This document shows, piece after piece, positions 24,851 to 35,598 of a DNA stretch of 64,000 nucleotides. A model generated the notes under the pieces. That model did no database searches. It was not told where the DNA came from and was given only the letters and a program-made list of their open reading frames with translations. A program made the position numbers and the translations under genes. Source of the stretch: Trichomonas vaginalis G3 (lineage: Eukaryota > Parabasalia > Trichomonadida > Trichomonadidae). Positions within the stretch are counted from its first letter, which is position 1, and the number at the start of each line of letters is the position of its first letter. The stretch covers positions 22,598,082 to 22,662,081 of the forward strand of contig NC_067207.1 in the NCBI RefSeq assembly GCF_026262505.1, in the 5' to 3' direction.

Positions 24851-24885
<35 letters not shown>
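24851..24885. repeat. 35-T homopolymer at the element/host junction
   Basis: An uninterrupted run of 35 T follows CCCCACTACC. It marks the change from element to AT-rich host DNA. The run may be part of the terminus, a target preference, or an assembly-sensitive junction, so the boundary is uncertain by tens of bases. Confidence 0.8.
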
Positions 24886-24887
<2 letters not shown>

Positions 24888-25756
24888 TTCCCATTAATTT
24901 GATTTAGTTGTTTACAACGTTGAAGAGATAGTCCATTCAAATTTTTGTGGTTGTTTTTTTTTCTTGCCTGTAAGAATTTAATCTTATTTTGATTCGGGAT
25001 TATAAAATGAACATTTGGTACATGATATAAATTCATTTTAATCCGAGATATAAAAATAACTTTATTATTAATTTTTTCAAATTATATTTCTCTTTTCATC
25101 ACAGTTACTACCTTTAAATTTTCATATATGATTATAGAAGATTGCATATATTGATGCTCTTATTGCAATTTTCAAGTAATCTGAGCAAAATCAAATTTAT
25201 TAATAATGAAAATACTGAAATATGGTGAAATTACTTAGATTATTATGTTTGTGGGTACCATGATATCGAAAACATGATTTCCGCACAATTTAAATTTTTA
25301 TCTGATCAATATTTGAATGTGATCGATGTATTTGATTAGAAATAGCATATTGTAATCCTCTTCCTGAATTCAAGGAATAATTTAGAGTTTTTTTTTTCAT
25401 TTTGCTCTCCATTGTATTCGAGATTCAATTATTAATTAAGAACTGATGCATAGTATAAACATAAAATGAATGAAAGGTGATTTTACGTCTCATATTTTAA
25501 ATTTATCATGATTTAAGATTTCAGAAGCGCATTAGAATATACTAACACTATATTATAGTTTATTTCATTTATTGGATACCAATGTGGAAGATGTAAGTTG
25601 AACGACTTCACTTCATGGTGATAATTATTATGTCTTGATTATTTTTATAAAATAAATGAAACAACAAACTTGTAAATTTAATTATATTGAAAAATGAATA
25701 TATTAATGAAAATTTTAAAATGTTTAAGTGAAATCCGAAAATAAATCTTGATGAAA
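24886..25756. other. AT-rich host spacer
   Basis: About 870 bases with no convincing frame, repeat or RNA structure. Confidence 0.6.
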
Positions 25757-27781
25757 TTAAACGAGGAAGTCAGTATGAAGAATTTCATCATCGCTATCCG
25801 ATTGTGATGCTTTATGTTTCTTAACAGCAATAACAGAAACGATGATGATTATAAGAAGAAGGGCACCACCTGCAGCAGCACCAATAATAATCCAGTTCTT
25901 CTTGCTAAGGCCACCAAATATTTTGCCAGAGCTTGCATTGTTATCTCCTCCTTTATCACTTGATTTAGTATCCTCTTCTTCAACTGCTGGGTTTCCTTTT
26001 TCCGGGCTACCTGACTCAATTTCCGACTTAATAGTAGGGTCAGGTTCTTCTGTAACTGTTGATACACTACTTTCTATTTGAGTCTTTTGAGTTGGAAGAT
26101 TTGGTGTTGGTGTCTTTGGTGTTGGTGTGTGTGGAGTGGGTGTCTTTGGTGTTGGTGTCTGTGGAGTTGGAGTGTTTGGAGTTGGTGTCTGAGGTGTAGG
26201 TGTGGGTGTTGCTGGAGGAGGAACATCAACAAGTTGCTTTGTATAATTAAGGAATGGATCGTTTCTGAAATGCATCTCATAAAGTTTCATTGTTCTGCAA
26301 AATCTTTCTGGATCAGGACACCAAATAGTTCTAGGATGATATCTATCAATTGCGGCATTAAGCCTTTGGCCCACATTTGATTTGTCACATGTAAGTCTAT
26401 AATATCCTCTTTCCTTTTTCACATCATAAGTAAAACTTTCATAGCCATTGCATTGATAGGTGGAGCACTGAAGGCCGTAATATGTTGAAGGAATTGCAGC
26501 TTCTCCTCTTGGACAGACGTTATTAGGGTAAATAAACTTCATATAATCGAAAACAGCAGAATCACTAATGGTGATATAATTGTTTGGATTATAGAATGAT
26601 TTTGCATCGCAATAACTGTGTCCGGGACATGATGGTGGTCCGACATGCTTGGCGGGGCCCCAAAACTTAAAGTCAAATCCGGTATAAGGCAAAGTATCTC
26701 TCTGGTTTCCATTCCAAATGTAGAGTTCTGGAAATACTCTTTGTGGTGGACCGAGGGCGAAATCCTTGATAGGATTGCCATCAATTGATTCTGGATGTCC
26801 CCAAACAAGAGGTTGACCCATGCGCCAATCAACTTTGTAGTTTCCGGTATCTTGAAGAATTGCCATTGATGCATCAGTTAATCTATTGAAAGATCCTGAT
26901 TCTGTTTGAATTGTCTGGCCTGTCATCAGCTCCGTCATATATACTCTTCCTTCTAAGTGGCTGCCAGCAGTTCCACCACCACATGCATCTTCAATTTCGA
27001 TACCAGATGGGCAACTTCCGTCGTCTCCTTGGAATGTTTCGACTCCAAATTGTTTAACTGCAAAATTGTGAGCATATGGTGTAACTAGGAAGTTAAAATA
27101 CCTACCGTATTTCGTAAATGAACAGGTTATTTGATTATGCCTAGTTGTTGATTCATAGGGATGATAGTTATAAAACTGACCGCCTTCAATTCCCAGAGCA
27201 TGGAAAATTTCATGGATACAAACATAGAAAAATTCATTATCATTAGAGTTTTCATCTTGTGCACTTGCAGGTATTTTTCTTGCATTAATCAAAACGATTC
27301 CAGCTAAAGGTCGAGAATATATATCATCATGAACATTAGATCCAGCTTCTGCTACTATACCGTTTACACCATATGTCCTAACCATGATGCCCATATATAA
27401 GTCGGTGTTTGTAACTCGGTATGGAAGACGATAATTAGTATCACCTCCAAAATTTTGGACATCTATTGGTTTTGTATTCGGAATTACTTTCAATAATCTC
27501 TGAAGGAAATTCCTAACATTCTCCATTGTCTGTTTTACTACATTTATTTTCGCATCTGTGAGAACATCTTCACTAGAGCAAGAACTTGAACTATAACACG
27601 TCTTACCATCATCAATTGTTTTATCCATATAGCGGTAATCGAATGTAATTCGAATGTTTTCCCAGGTCGGGGATTTAAGTGAACGCTTGGAATACGCTTT
27701 TGCAGAATATCGGGGGATGTTCTTCATGAATTGATCATGTGTGCAGTTGTGGATACTAATACTTATCAGGAACAAAATCAT
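25757..27781 (-). CDS. GP63-like (leishmanolysin, M8) surface metalloprotease
   Basis: I use the ATG at 27,781 (674 residues), which begins a signal peptide (MILFLISISIHNC). The zinc site HEIFHALG is near residue 190, with the third ligand likely the His in GSHLEGRVYMTELMTG and a Met-turn further on. The Cys-rich C-terminal domain is followed by a Pro/Thr repeat (TPTPQTPTPNTPTP..., about 535-585), an acidic region, one transmembrane helix (WIIIGAAAGGALLLIIIIVSV) and a short tail ending DEILHTDFLV. It is a type I membrane protease that cleaves host or environmental proteins at the surface. GP63 families are greatly expanded in trichomonads. Confidence 0.93.
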   Translation of the reverse strand: MILFLISISIHNCTHDQFMKNIPRYSAKAYSKRSLKSPTWENIRITFDYRYMDKTIDDGKTCYSSSSCSSEDVLTDAKINVVKQTMENVRNFLQRLLKVIPNTKPIDVQNFGGDTNYRLPYRVTNTDLYMGIMVRTYGVNGIVAEAGSNVHDDIYSRPLAGIVLINARKIPASAQDENSNDNEFFYVCIHEIFHALGIEGGQFYNYHPYESTTRHNQITCSFTKYGRYFNFLVTPYAHNFAVKQFGVETFQGDDGSCPSGIEIEDACGGGTAGSHLEGRVYMTELMTGQTIQTESGSFNRLTDASMAILQDTGNYKVDWRMGQPLVWGHPESIDGNPIKDFALGPPQRVFPELYIWNGNQRDTLPYTGFDFKFWGPAKHVGPPSCPGHSYCDAKSFYNPNNYITISDSAVFDYMKFIYPNNVCPRGEAAIPSTYYGLQCSTYQCNGYESFTYDVKKERGYYRLTCDKSNVGQRLNAAIDRYHPRTIWCPDPERFCRTMKLYEMHFRNDPFLNYTKQLVDVPPPATPTPTPQTPTPNTPTPQTPTPKTPTPHTPTPKTPTPNLPTQKTQIESSVSTVTEEPDPTIKSEIESGSPEKGNPAVEEEDTKSSDKGGDNNASSGKIFGGLSKKNWIIIGAAAGGALLLIIIIVSVIAVKKHKASQSDSDDEILHTDFLV
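26095..26217. repeat. GGTGTTGGAGT-type microrepeat coding the Pro/Thr stalk
   Basis: Degenerate 12-base units encode the repeated TPTP(Q/N/K) motif of the GP63 stalk. It also opens spurious Trp/Cys-rich frames on the plus strand. Confidence 0.8.
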
Positions 27782-28640
27782 TTTAATAGTTTGAATTGAA
27801 TTCAAAATCAATTCATTTTATTCTAAAATAGTAGAGAAAGAAATTTTATAAATAAAAACGTCCAACGACAAAAAACTTAATTGAATACATTTGAATTTGA
27901 AATAAAATCGGACTTACATAAAACAACTTCTTTGAATCAAACATAATAAGTGTCATAATAAAGTTTAATTCAAATACTTTGCAATAAACTTCACAAAATG
28001 ATATTGTTTATTGAATGCATGTCGCGATTACTTTCAAAAAATTAATGTATTCCGTTATTACATATACTTTTATCATATTAAAATTTTTTGAATAATAAAA
28101 TCGATCATTTTAAAAATTGATATCTCAGAAGAAACTCTTTTCTGCCTTAGTTGTTAATAATTACGATTAAGTTGATGAAGAACGTTGAGATATATTGAAA
28201 GAAAATGTAATATGTAAACTTTTCAAAATTCTGATAATGATTTTCATGTTTTCTCCTTGAAAACGATAAATCATATTTGATTCGGGTTTATAAATCCAAC
28301 TTCGAAAGTACAATATTTTTAATATTTAAATAAAAAGTTATTAGAAAACATATTGTTGGGGCATTTTCTTAGGAGAGGGTAAATTTGAATACCATTCAAA
28401 AGTAAAAATTCACAATTTGTTCGATTTGGACATATAATCTATTATTATATATAATGTAATTAAGAAAAAAAATAAAATGACCTGCATATATTAATTATTT
28501 AGATTGCAAGATTCAAAAAAGCTATTAAAATTAGAGACTAAATAAATAGCGAATTGATTCATATGGATTTATGTAATTGTGAACATTAAAAGAGTTTATT
28601 TATTGATCTAATAAAAAAAGATAAAATATTAATGAGAAAA
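27782..28640. other. AT-rich host spacer upstream of GP63
   Basis: No gene was seen. This is the likely promoter side of the GP63 gene, but no clear AAAAAGTGACA motif is near the start. Confidence 0.5.
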
Positions 28641-28686
28641 TTGAAAGAATAGAGTGTCCCATTCACTCGTGTTGGTCGCAATGTAT

Positions 28687-28842
28687 CATTCTGGGAGACA
28701 TTGCCTCTGCATGTCTCCCACAATGGCACAATGTTCCTTGGAGAAAGACCTGGAAGGGGGTCCTTTCTCAAGGTCAGGGCCCCTTCTAGTCTTTCTGGTC
28801 CTGGAAGGAGCGCTTCTGACTGGTCTGTGCGCTGCTTCCAGG
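28687..28842. ncRNA. Candidate structured non-coding RNA with three strong hairpins
   Basis: In otherwise very AT-rich DNA, about 200 bases become GC-rich and hold three adjacent stems. Hairpin 1 (28,687-28,725) has TGGGAGACAT pairing with ATGTCTCCCA. Hairpin 2 (28,743-28,795) has GAAAGAC and GAAGGGG pairing with CCCCTTC and GTCTTTC. Hairpin 3 (28,800-28,842) has CCTGGAAG plus AGCGC pairing with GCGCT plus CTTCCAGG. The short ORFs over it have no coding character. The strand is unknown since the stems are symmetric. It could be an snRNA, SRP/RNase P-type RNA or a foldback repeat; I could not match a known family. Confidence 0.4.
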
Positions 28843-29146
28843 AAGAACATGAGATTGCGCCAATAAGCTCCTATCAACATATTTTGACTAAAAATATAAA
28901 GTATCCTTTTGTGATTTAACGAATAGCTCAATTTTAAAATAGATTTGATTCTAATAATAAATTGAATGAGTTTCGCTTACGTTTAGAATTTAATGATTTA
29001 TATGATTTTTTCGTTCACAGAAGAGTCATTGATATCCAATATCAAAAAAACAGCAAAGACACACCATAATAAATGATATTGAAGCTAAATATTACATATT
29101 TCAACATATCTAAAAAATTATTATAAGATTAGATCGGGGTATTATT

Positions 29147-29175
29147 ATTGTCGTCTGGCGGTTTTAGACGACAAT
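29147..29175. repeat. ATTGTCGTCT/AGACGACAAT hairpin
   Basis: A perfect 10-bp inverted repeat with a 9-base loop. The right arm is the core of the tandem array at 29,311-29,420. Confidence 0.7.
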
Positions 29176-29310
29176 GCGAATTTTCAAATAATAGGATTTT
29201 TAGCCAGATAAAGAGCTACTCCATATATCATGCGTGTTTGCATACTATATACATAGATGGAATTGATGTTCTTCCTTTATTTAGGTACCGAAACATGCTT
29301 GAAAAATCTA

Positions 29311-29420
29311 TTTTTTAGACGACAATGATAATTTTGTCACTTTTCCAGACGACAATAATAATTTGTCACCTTTTTAGACGACAATAATAATTTTGTCACT
29401 TTTCCAGACGACAATAAAAC
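29311..29420. repeat. 30-bp tandem array, 3.7 copies
   Basis: The unit is about TTTTCCAGACGACAATAATAATTTTGTCAC at 29,311, 29,341, 29,371 and 29,401 (partial). Each copy carries TTTTGTCACTTTT, the reverse of the host promoter-like AAAAGTGACA. Confidence 0.85.
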
Positions 29421-30526
29421 ATCCTCGATTAGATCTCATGCAATGCCGAGCAGTTTCCTAAAGCATAATTACTTATTTATACAGAATCAATTATATAATA
29501 TTCACATTGCAAATTATATACATTCTCACGAAGCAACATGAAATAAACTGTCCGAATTTGAATTCAAATAGAGATCTACTTCAAAAGGATTCTTACAATA
29601 TGTAATCTCGATGTTGATCACTGGAATACAAGGGATGCACGTAATTTACAAATTGTTGCAAAAATAGTAGTGCAACAAAAATTTTATTTTTAGCTTGTCA
29701 CTTGATATATAACAATTGCAAAAACTCAATCAAAAATAGGATTTGAACAACTTTTTAAAATTGTGAGAAAAATTCTATCGGCACATTCTATTCAATTTTA
29801 AAGTATTTCTTTCATATTCCAATCGATTATTCAATATTTGCCAATCACAAATTTTAGTTCAAAATTCAAAAAATCCCTAATTTTAATTTCAGATGAAATC
29901 TCGCAAAAATAACATTGTTTTAACCATATAAATATATATTTTATATATTGTATAGTGATTTTTTAATATTTTTATGAGTAAAATCGAGAGTGAGGAAATG
30001 TGGACTACAAAAAACGATAGAAATGAATAGTTTACATGGGAATTCAATACTTACAAGTATTCAATGTCACTTTTGTGCTCGAGATTTTGACTCTAGTATA
30101 TTTTTTGAAAACAATTTTAACTTTTCACATCATATTTGAACTTTGAGATGCACCAATTAGTTACTTAAAGATTGCTGGACGAATGATTAATGATTTGACT
30201 CTGATCTTTAAACTTTTAATTCATGAATTCCAAAATCTTAGTTTATTTGAACAAATTTACTTAATTGTTATTTCAAAAATTGAAATCACATCGATATTCA
30301 TCATTGAAATTGTAAAATTGCATAGCTATAAAAAAAATTAGCGATTATTGTAATAACAACACAACGTATTTATATCGAATCATTTCATTTTACAAAACTT
30401 TTTCATTGCTCTTTCATTATATTTTGACTTAATTATATCAAAAAATTTTCAAGTTTTAAATTTCATAAAAAACAGAAGGTTTTTATATAACAATAAGATA
30501 GTATAAATAAAATAACAACAAAATCT

Positions 30527-31975
30527 CTATATTTTTTCGCAAAATAGATCATACAACGATGAATTGACATTACACGTTTCAAGAATCGATCTTTTTTTGA
30601 TTTGAATTAAAGCAGAAGAATACAAAATATGGCCTCTATCATTTAGAACACTATTTCTAATTCTCTTATCATTAACAAGCGTCAAAGCACCAACTTTCAT
30701 CCAATACCCGAATAAATCAGAATATTGTCGATTGTCATCACTTTTAGTTTTATGTTTTGTTCCAGTAAATCCATTTTCTCTTTGTTGCTCATCAAGAACA
30801 GTTCTTATACATTTAGTTACATTTTCTGTTAATCCTTTTCGCATCAAAATACCAAGGAATGTTCCATCAAAAGCAAATCTTTTATCTCCTAATATTCCGG
30901 AACAATCTTCATAGAATTTTTCTGCCAATTCAAATTGCCTCGTGATCGAGTTATAAAAGAAATCAACATCTGTGGAAGTAATTCGCGATGCTCCATCTAA
31001 AACAGGAACAAGTCCAGGATCATGGCTACCAAGATATAACTGTATAACTTCCTTTGTTTTGTTGATGGCAAAAGCACTAAAATTCGTTGGATATAATGAA
31101 TGAGAAATTCCAAGATTTTGATAAAAAGGAGCAGTAAAACCATCCAATTGACGCATAACTGTGCCATTAAGACCACGAGGAATGGTTAAGATAGAATAGT
31201 AGAATACACCTCTTTGACGTGGTAACGCTTTCAAAATACTTTGATAATAATTTAAATATAACGGATTTCTCGTGATATGGTAAAGTGCAATAATTTCTGG
31301 TAATCCAGCTGATATGTCTTGAAGTGCTGTACCGTTTACCCACATTCTTTCTTTAAATTGTTTCGTTTTATAATTATGATATGGCTTAGGATATTTAAAA
31401 TCGGAATCAATAGCTATAGCATTGATTGCACATGTCTGGGCATGATGTAAATACATTTCATCGGCCGTTAATAAGTAGATTCCTATGAAGGATCCGATTA
31501 ATCGCGAAAACATTTCATGCCTGTTAACCCATTCGAGTTGATTACAGTCAAAATTTAAACGTATATAGTTTCTGGCTTCATTGTATAAATCTGTTTGGTT
31601 CATTAAGTATAATGTTTCTAAAGATTCAACTATTGTTGCATGTAATCCATAAGAATCAATACATTTTATAGGATTAATCATCATTTCGTCATGATCTTTG
31701 CAATGTTTAGAAAACTTTTCATATCCGAATCTTAATTTTTTTGTTAGATACGTATAAAATTCATTATTTGTATCAATAGATCTATTCCAAGGTAATGGAA
31801 CGTTCTTAAATGCAGAATGTGGCGAAGGATCTGGAAAGAATCTAATTATTACTAAATGTAGAACGGCAAATAGAATACCAGCACAAATAATATTATTAAA
31901 TATTTGTTTTGGTTCTGTTTTTCGTATTGTTTTGATTATTTCCTTCACATCGCGTAAACTCATAAAACTCTGCAT
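30527..31975 (-). CDS. GH47 alpha-mannosidase-like type II membrane protein
   Basis: I use the ATG at 31,975 (482 residues); the longer frame needs a TTG start. A transmembrane segment (IICAGILFAVLHLVIIRFF, about 30-50) follows a short cytosolic end, as in Golgi/ER class I mannosidases. Family-like segments are SYGLHATIVESLETLYLMNQ, SRLIGSFIGIYLLTADEMYL, GLPEIIALYHITRNPLY and GYWMKVGALTLVND near the end. Typical GH47 acidic catalytic and calcium-binding signatures (for example E-T-x-K-Y-L-Y-L) are altered, so it may be an EDEM-like or inactive member acting in glycoprotein trimming or quality control. Confidence 0.6.
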   Translation of the reverse strand: MQSFMSLRDVKEIIKTIRKTEPKQIFNNIICAGILFAVLHLVIIRFFPDPSPHSAFKNVPLPWNRSIDTNNEFYTYLTKKLRFGYEKFSKHCKDHDEMMINPIKCIDSYGLHATIVESLETLYLMNQTDLYNEARNYIRLNFDCNQLEWVNRHEMFSRLIGSFIGIYLLTADEMYLHHAQTCAINAIAIDSDFKYPKPYHNYKTKQFKERMWVNGTALQDISAGLPEIIALYHITRNPLYLNYYQSILKALPRQRGVFYYSILTIPRGLNGTVMRQLDGFTAPFYQNLGISHSLYPTNFSAFAINKTKEVIQLYLGSHDPGLVPVLDGASRITSTDVDFFYNSITRQFELAEKFYEDCSGILGDKRFAFDGTFLGILMRKGLTENVTKCIRTVLDEQQRENGFTGTKHKTKSDDNRQYSDLFGYWMKVGALTLVNDKRIRNSVLNDRGHILYSSALIQIKKRSILETCNVNSSLYDLFCEKI

Positions 31976-32496
31976 AAAAAATTTGAAATGATATTCTCTG
32001 AAATTCAACGATTTAATATATCTAATGAAAGCAAAAGATTCCTCAAGTTTTCATTTATCAGATGGATCACGTTTTAAGATAACTATTAAAGGATCACTTA
32101 TATGGCAACAAATAATAAAAAAAATTTGATGCCTAGTTTCTATACATATATAGTACATAAGCAGAGTAGTGATTATTTGGTGAATTTTATTCTCCAAATT
32201 ATTACAGATCAAAAGATAAAAAACTTATCCAAAGATAATTGGTAGGTGAAAGATATAAGAAAATCTTTGTTTTTAGCTCAAAATTAAGAATATTTTTTTG
32301 ATTCCGATAAAAAAGTAAAAAATGCTGTAAATATTAAGAAAACAAAATTATATAATGATACTTAGGTAAGTGTAACCTATGTTCAAATTAATTGCTGAAT
32401 TTTATTTCTTTTTCTTTTTTTAAACTTTGGATGAGGTCAACGCTACCTAGATCGACGAGATACCATATTAATCGAATGAAATCCTCCGTAAAAAAT
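31976..32496. other. AT-rich spacer
   Basis: No gene was seen between the convergent/tandem neighbours; AT-rich only. Confidence 0.5.
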
Positions 32497-34515
32497 TTAA
32501 TGACGAATATTAGCATCAAATAGAATATCAATAATTTCTTCATCACTTGTTAAAAGTGAAAGGGAAAGAGGAGTCATATGAGGAATTGCTTGTAAATTGA
32601 CGTTGGCGCCCTTTGAAATAAGAAGCTCTACTAAATCTTTATTATTATTTATTATTGCACAATGAAGGGCAGTTTCATCCAAAATTCTTTTTGCATTAAT
32701 ATCTATTCCATGTAAAATAAGTAGTTCTGCTGATTCTTTAGCATTGCCATCTACAGCGTAATGAAGAGCAGTATTTTTAAATTTATCTTTTGAGTTAATA
32801 TCTGCACCAGATGAAATGAGAAGTTTTGATATTTCAACTCTATTACGAATTGCGGCAAAATGAAGACAACCAATTCCATCATTGTTTTTTTCATTGACAT
32901 TTGAACCATCTGAAATTAGAAGGGCAGCCATATCAGAATAATCATTTTCCATTGTAAAAGCAAGTGGGATATCCCCATTTTCAGTTTTGGCATTGATGTT
33001 TACCCCGCACTTTATAAGATATTTTGCGATTTCAATGTAATTATTGCCAGCTGCTTCATGAATGACAGTCCATCCAAAATTATCTTTGGCATTAATATCT
33101 GCTCCATGGGAAACCAGAAGTTTAACAATTTCAATATTATTATTTTTAACAGCGTAATGAAGAGGCATTTTTTGATTATTATCAATTAAATTGATGTTTG
33201 CTTTATTGGCCACAAGAAGTTCTACAAACTCATAAAAATTTGATTCCGAAGCTATATGAGCAGCGGTTTTTCCAGTTTCATCTTTTGAATTTATGTCAGT
33301 TTGATGTGCAATAAGTAAGTTTCCTAATTGAATATTATTTTCTTCAGCTGCATAGTGGAGAGGAGTTTTTCCATACCTATCTTTGAGATTGATTTTTGAA
33401 CCGTTTGATATAAGTAGGTCAGCAATGTCATTATGCTTTCCCTCTGCAGAATAATGAAGAGGAATTTTCCCATATCTATCTCTACAGTTGACACATGCTT
33501 CCTTTGCAATGAGGATTTGTGCAATTTCTTTGTTATTGAATATCGCTGCAAAATGAAGGGGAGTTCTATATATATCATCAAACGTATTTACAGCCAAGTT
33601 TTTTGAAAGAATTAACTCCATTACTGAATCTAGACTACAGGTTGCTGCATATGAAATTGCATACCTGTAACGGTTTGATTCATATTCGCCATTTGCACCA
33701 TGTTCGATTAGATAATTGATAAGAATTGGTGAATGAAATAAAGGTGAGTAACAAAAACATTCCTCAATACAGTTCGTTTGATCTAAATAGACCAAAAATG
33801 CTTGGATGTTATTGTACTTTGCGCAAAATAACATCCAAATTGTTTTTCATTCATCAAATACGTAATAAAATCAATATTGTGAGAAATGATAGCATATCTC
33901 ATGGAATTTCCAAAACCATCATAATATTTCATACATTCATTGATAATATCTGCATTTCCACTCAAAAATGAAAACTTAAGACAGTTATAGTTGACTTTTG
34001 ATTTGAATTCTTCTCTCAAAAACATAAAACATTTGACAGAACCATGATAACAGCACAATTCAAGATATGAATAGTGATTTACTGGAGAAAATTCTGGATT
34101 ATCCATAATGGTATAGAATTCTGGATATAAATAACTTTCCAGCTCTTGATTTATATCAAATCCTTCTCTCTCTGTGAATGAAATGAATGTTTTTATATCA
34201 TCATCCATAATTGCTTTATAAATAGTGTTTTCTTCATGAAGTTTCAGTAGTAAGAATTGGATGGTATTCCTCATAAATTTTTTTAAAAATTGTCCAATAT
34301 GATTTTAAATATCGATTTCTGAATATCATTACAGTGAACAAACTCATACAAATATTTGATGGAGAAAATAATTTTGTATTAATTAAATGAATTTTAATTT
34401 TATCTACAATTTCATTTAATTCTTCTTCTCTGTTTGTTTTTAGCTGATACAGAGCATTGAATGTATCATTATAATCTTTGAATAGAGGCATGAGCTTTTC
34501 GTAATGGATACCCAT
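32497..34515 (-). pseudogene. Trichomonad ankyrin-repeat protein, two frameshifts
   Basis: Three frames join. From 34,515, MGIHYEKLMPLFKDYNDTFNALYQL gives the usual N-terminal helical start. From about 34,270, NTIYKAIMDDDIKTFISFTEREGF and ELCCYHGSVKCFMFL give the DUF3447-type domain. From about 33,834, AKYNNIQAFLVYLDQTN leads into about eleven ankyrin repeats (TPLHFAAIFNNKEIAQILI...). Frame changes fall near 34,250 and 33,840. This family is very large in Trichomonas. Ankyrin repeats mediate protein binding, possibly in the cytosol or at membranes. The AAAAGTGACA motif (34,529-34,538) lies upstream. It is probably a young pseudogene. Confidence 0.8.
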
Positions 34516-35598
34516 CAGCTATAATAATGTCACTTTTAAATCGCAAAATTTTACTAATTTCCTACTGTATTGATTCATTTTTATATGTTATATTTCTTCA
34601 ATGACATATGTATGTTTCATTTGTTCGATGGCTTATTACAAATCATTATAGATTGATGTGAAAATAGCAGATAAACATTTATATTTACAACTTCTTTTTG
34701 ACGCAATAATTCAATAATTTTTTGCTTCGGACTCAGCATTTTGATCCATTTTCATTCTTTATATATAGAAAAGAGTAATTTTTAATTGCCATCATTATAT
34801 TTTCAGAGTCGAAATGGAAGATTCTTCAGGGAGCAATCATAAACTTTATGGTACCAAACTGCCAATACTGATTAGTTGGAAAATAATAATCGTTTTAAGT
34901 TGTAGAAAAGCGGATGTAGACCCATTCGTAAAGAAGATACAATCAAGTGGCACAATTCTCGTATAAAAATGCATTTAATATATTATCGCATTTATGATGC
35001 ATTTGTAATTTAAGAATAATTTTCAACGATGTTTGATGCCAGCTGTCATAAATATTAATTAAAGTAAGATGGTCCAATATTCACCTCTAAAGAATAACAT
35101 CATTTTTCTATTTATATTATATTGAGAAACAAAATTCAAGCGAAGTAAAGTTCATTCTATATAAAATAATACCATTTTATCATTCATACAATAATATCAA
35201 GTAAATAGCGAGTGAAGAAGTTCACATTTGAAGAAAAATAATATTACAAGTTGATAGCCATTAAAGTAAAGCTCTTATTTAAAGAAAACAATATCATTTT
35301 TCTATTCATTTCAATATGTTAAGTTGATAGCCATTAAAGTAAAGAAAATTCAAAGAAAACAATATTATTTTTCTATTCATTTCAATATGTTAAGTTGATA
35401 GCCATTAAAGTTAAGCTCAAATTCAAAGAGAATAATATCATTTTTCTATTCATTTCAATATGTTAAGTTGATAGCCATTAAAGTAAAGAAAAATAATATC
35501 ATTTACCTCTAAAAGAAAATATAAGTTTTCATGACTTTTTTTAAAATGAAAGATAATAAAATTTTTGTTTTTTTGATGGTGTGGATAAGATTTTTATA
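34516..35598. other. Spacer with AAAAGTGACA motif and 73-bp minisatellite
   Basis: It contains the upstream motif of the ankyrin gene at 34,529-34,538 and the minisatellite at 35,248-35,492. No gene was seen. Confidence 0.6.
35248..35492. repeat. About 73-bp minisatellite, 3.3 copies
   Basis: The core AAGTTGATAGCCATTAAAG recurs at about 35,248, 35,321, 35,393 and 35,465, followed by AAAGAAAA(C/T)AATATCATTTTTCTATTCATTTCAATATG. It lies at the 3' side of DAW1. Confidence 0.8.

Larger units (their letters stand above)
28870..30526. other. Long AT-rich spacer with a small repeat array
   Basis: No gene was supported. It contains the TTGTCGTCT hairpin and the 30-bp array described separately, and otherwise AT-rich sequence. 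Confidence 0.5.

Noticed and set aside
26078..26380. A Trp/Cys-rich plus-strand ORF
   Set aside because: It is antisense to the Pro/Thr stalk repeat of GP63.
28687..28842. Signal recognition particle RNA
   Set aside because: A GGTCAGG motif occurs, but the helix 8 layout with its GNAR tetraloop and asymmetric loop is not present.
28586..28931. Short ORFs of 60-81 aa on both strands over the GC-rich segment
   Set aside because: They overlap strong hairpins, conflict on both strands and show no protein character; a structured RNA or foldback is more likely.
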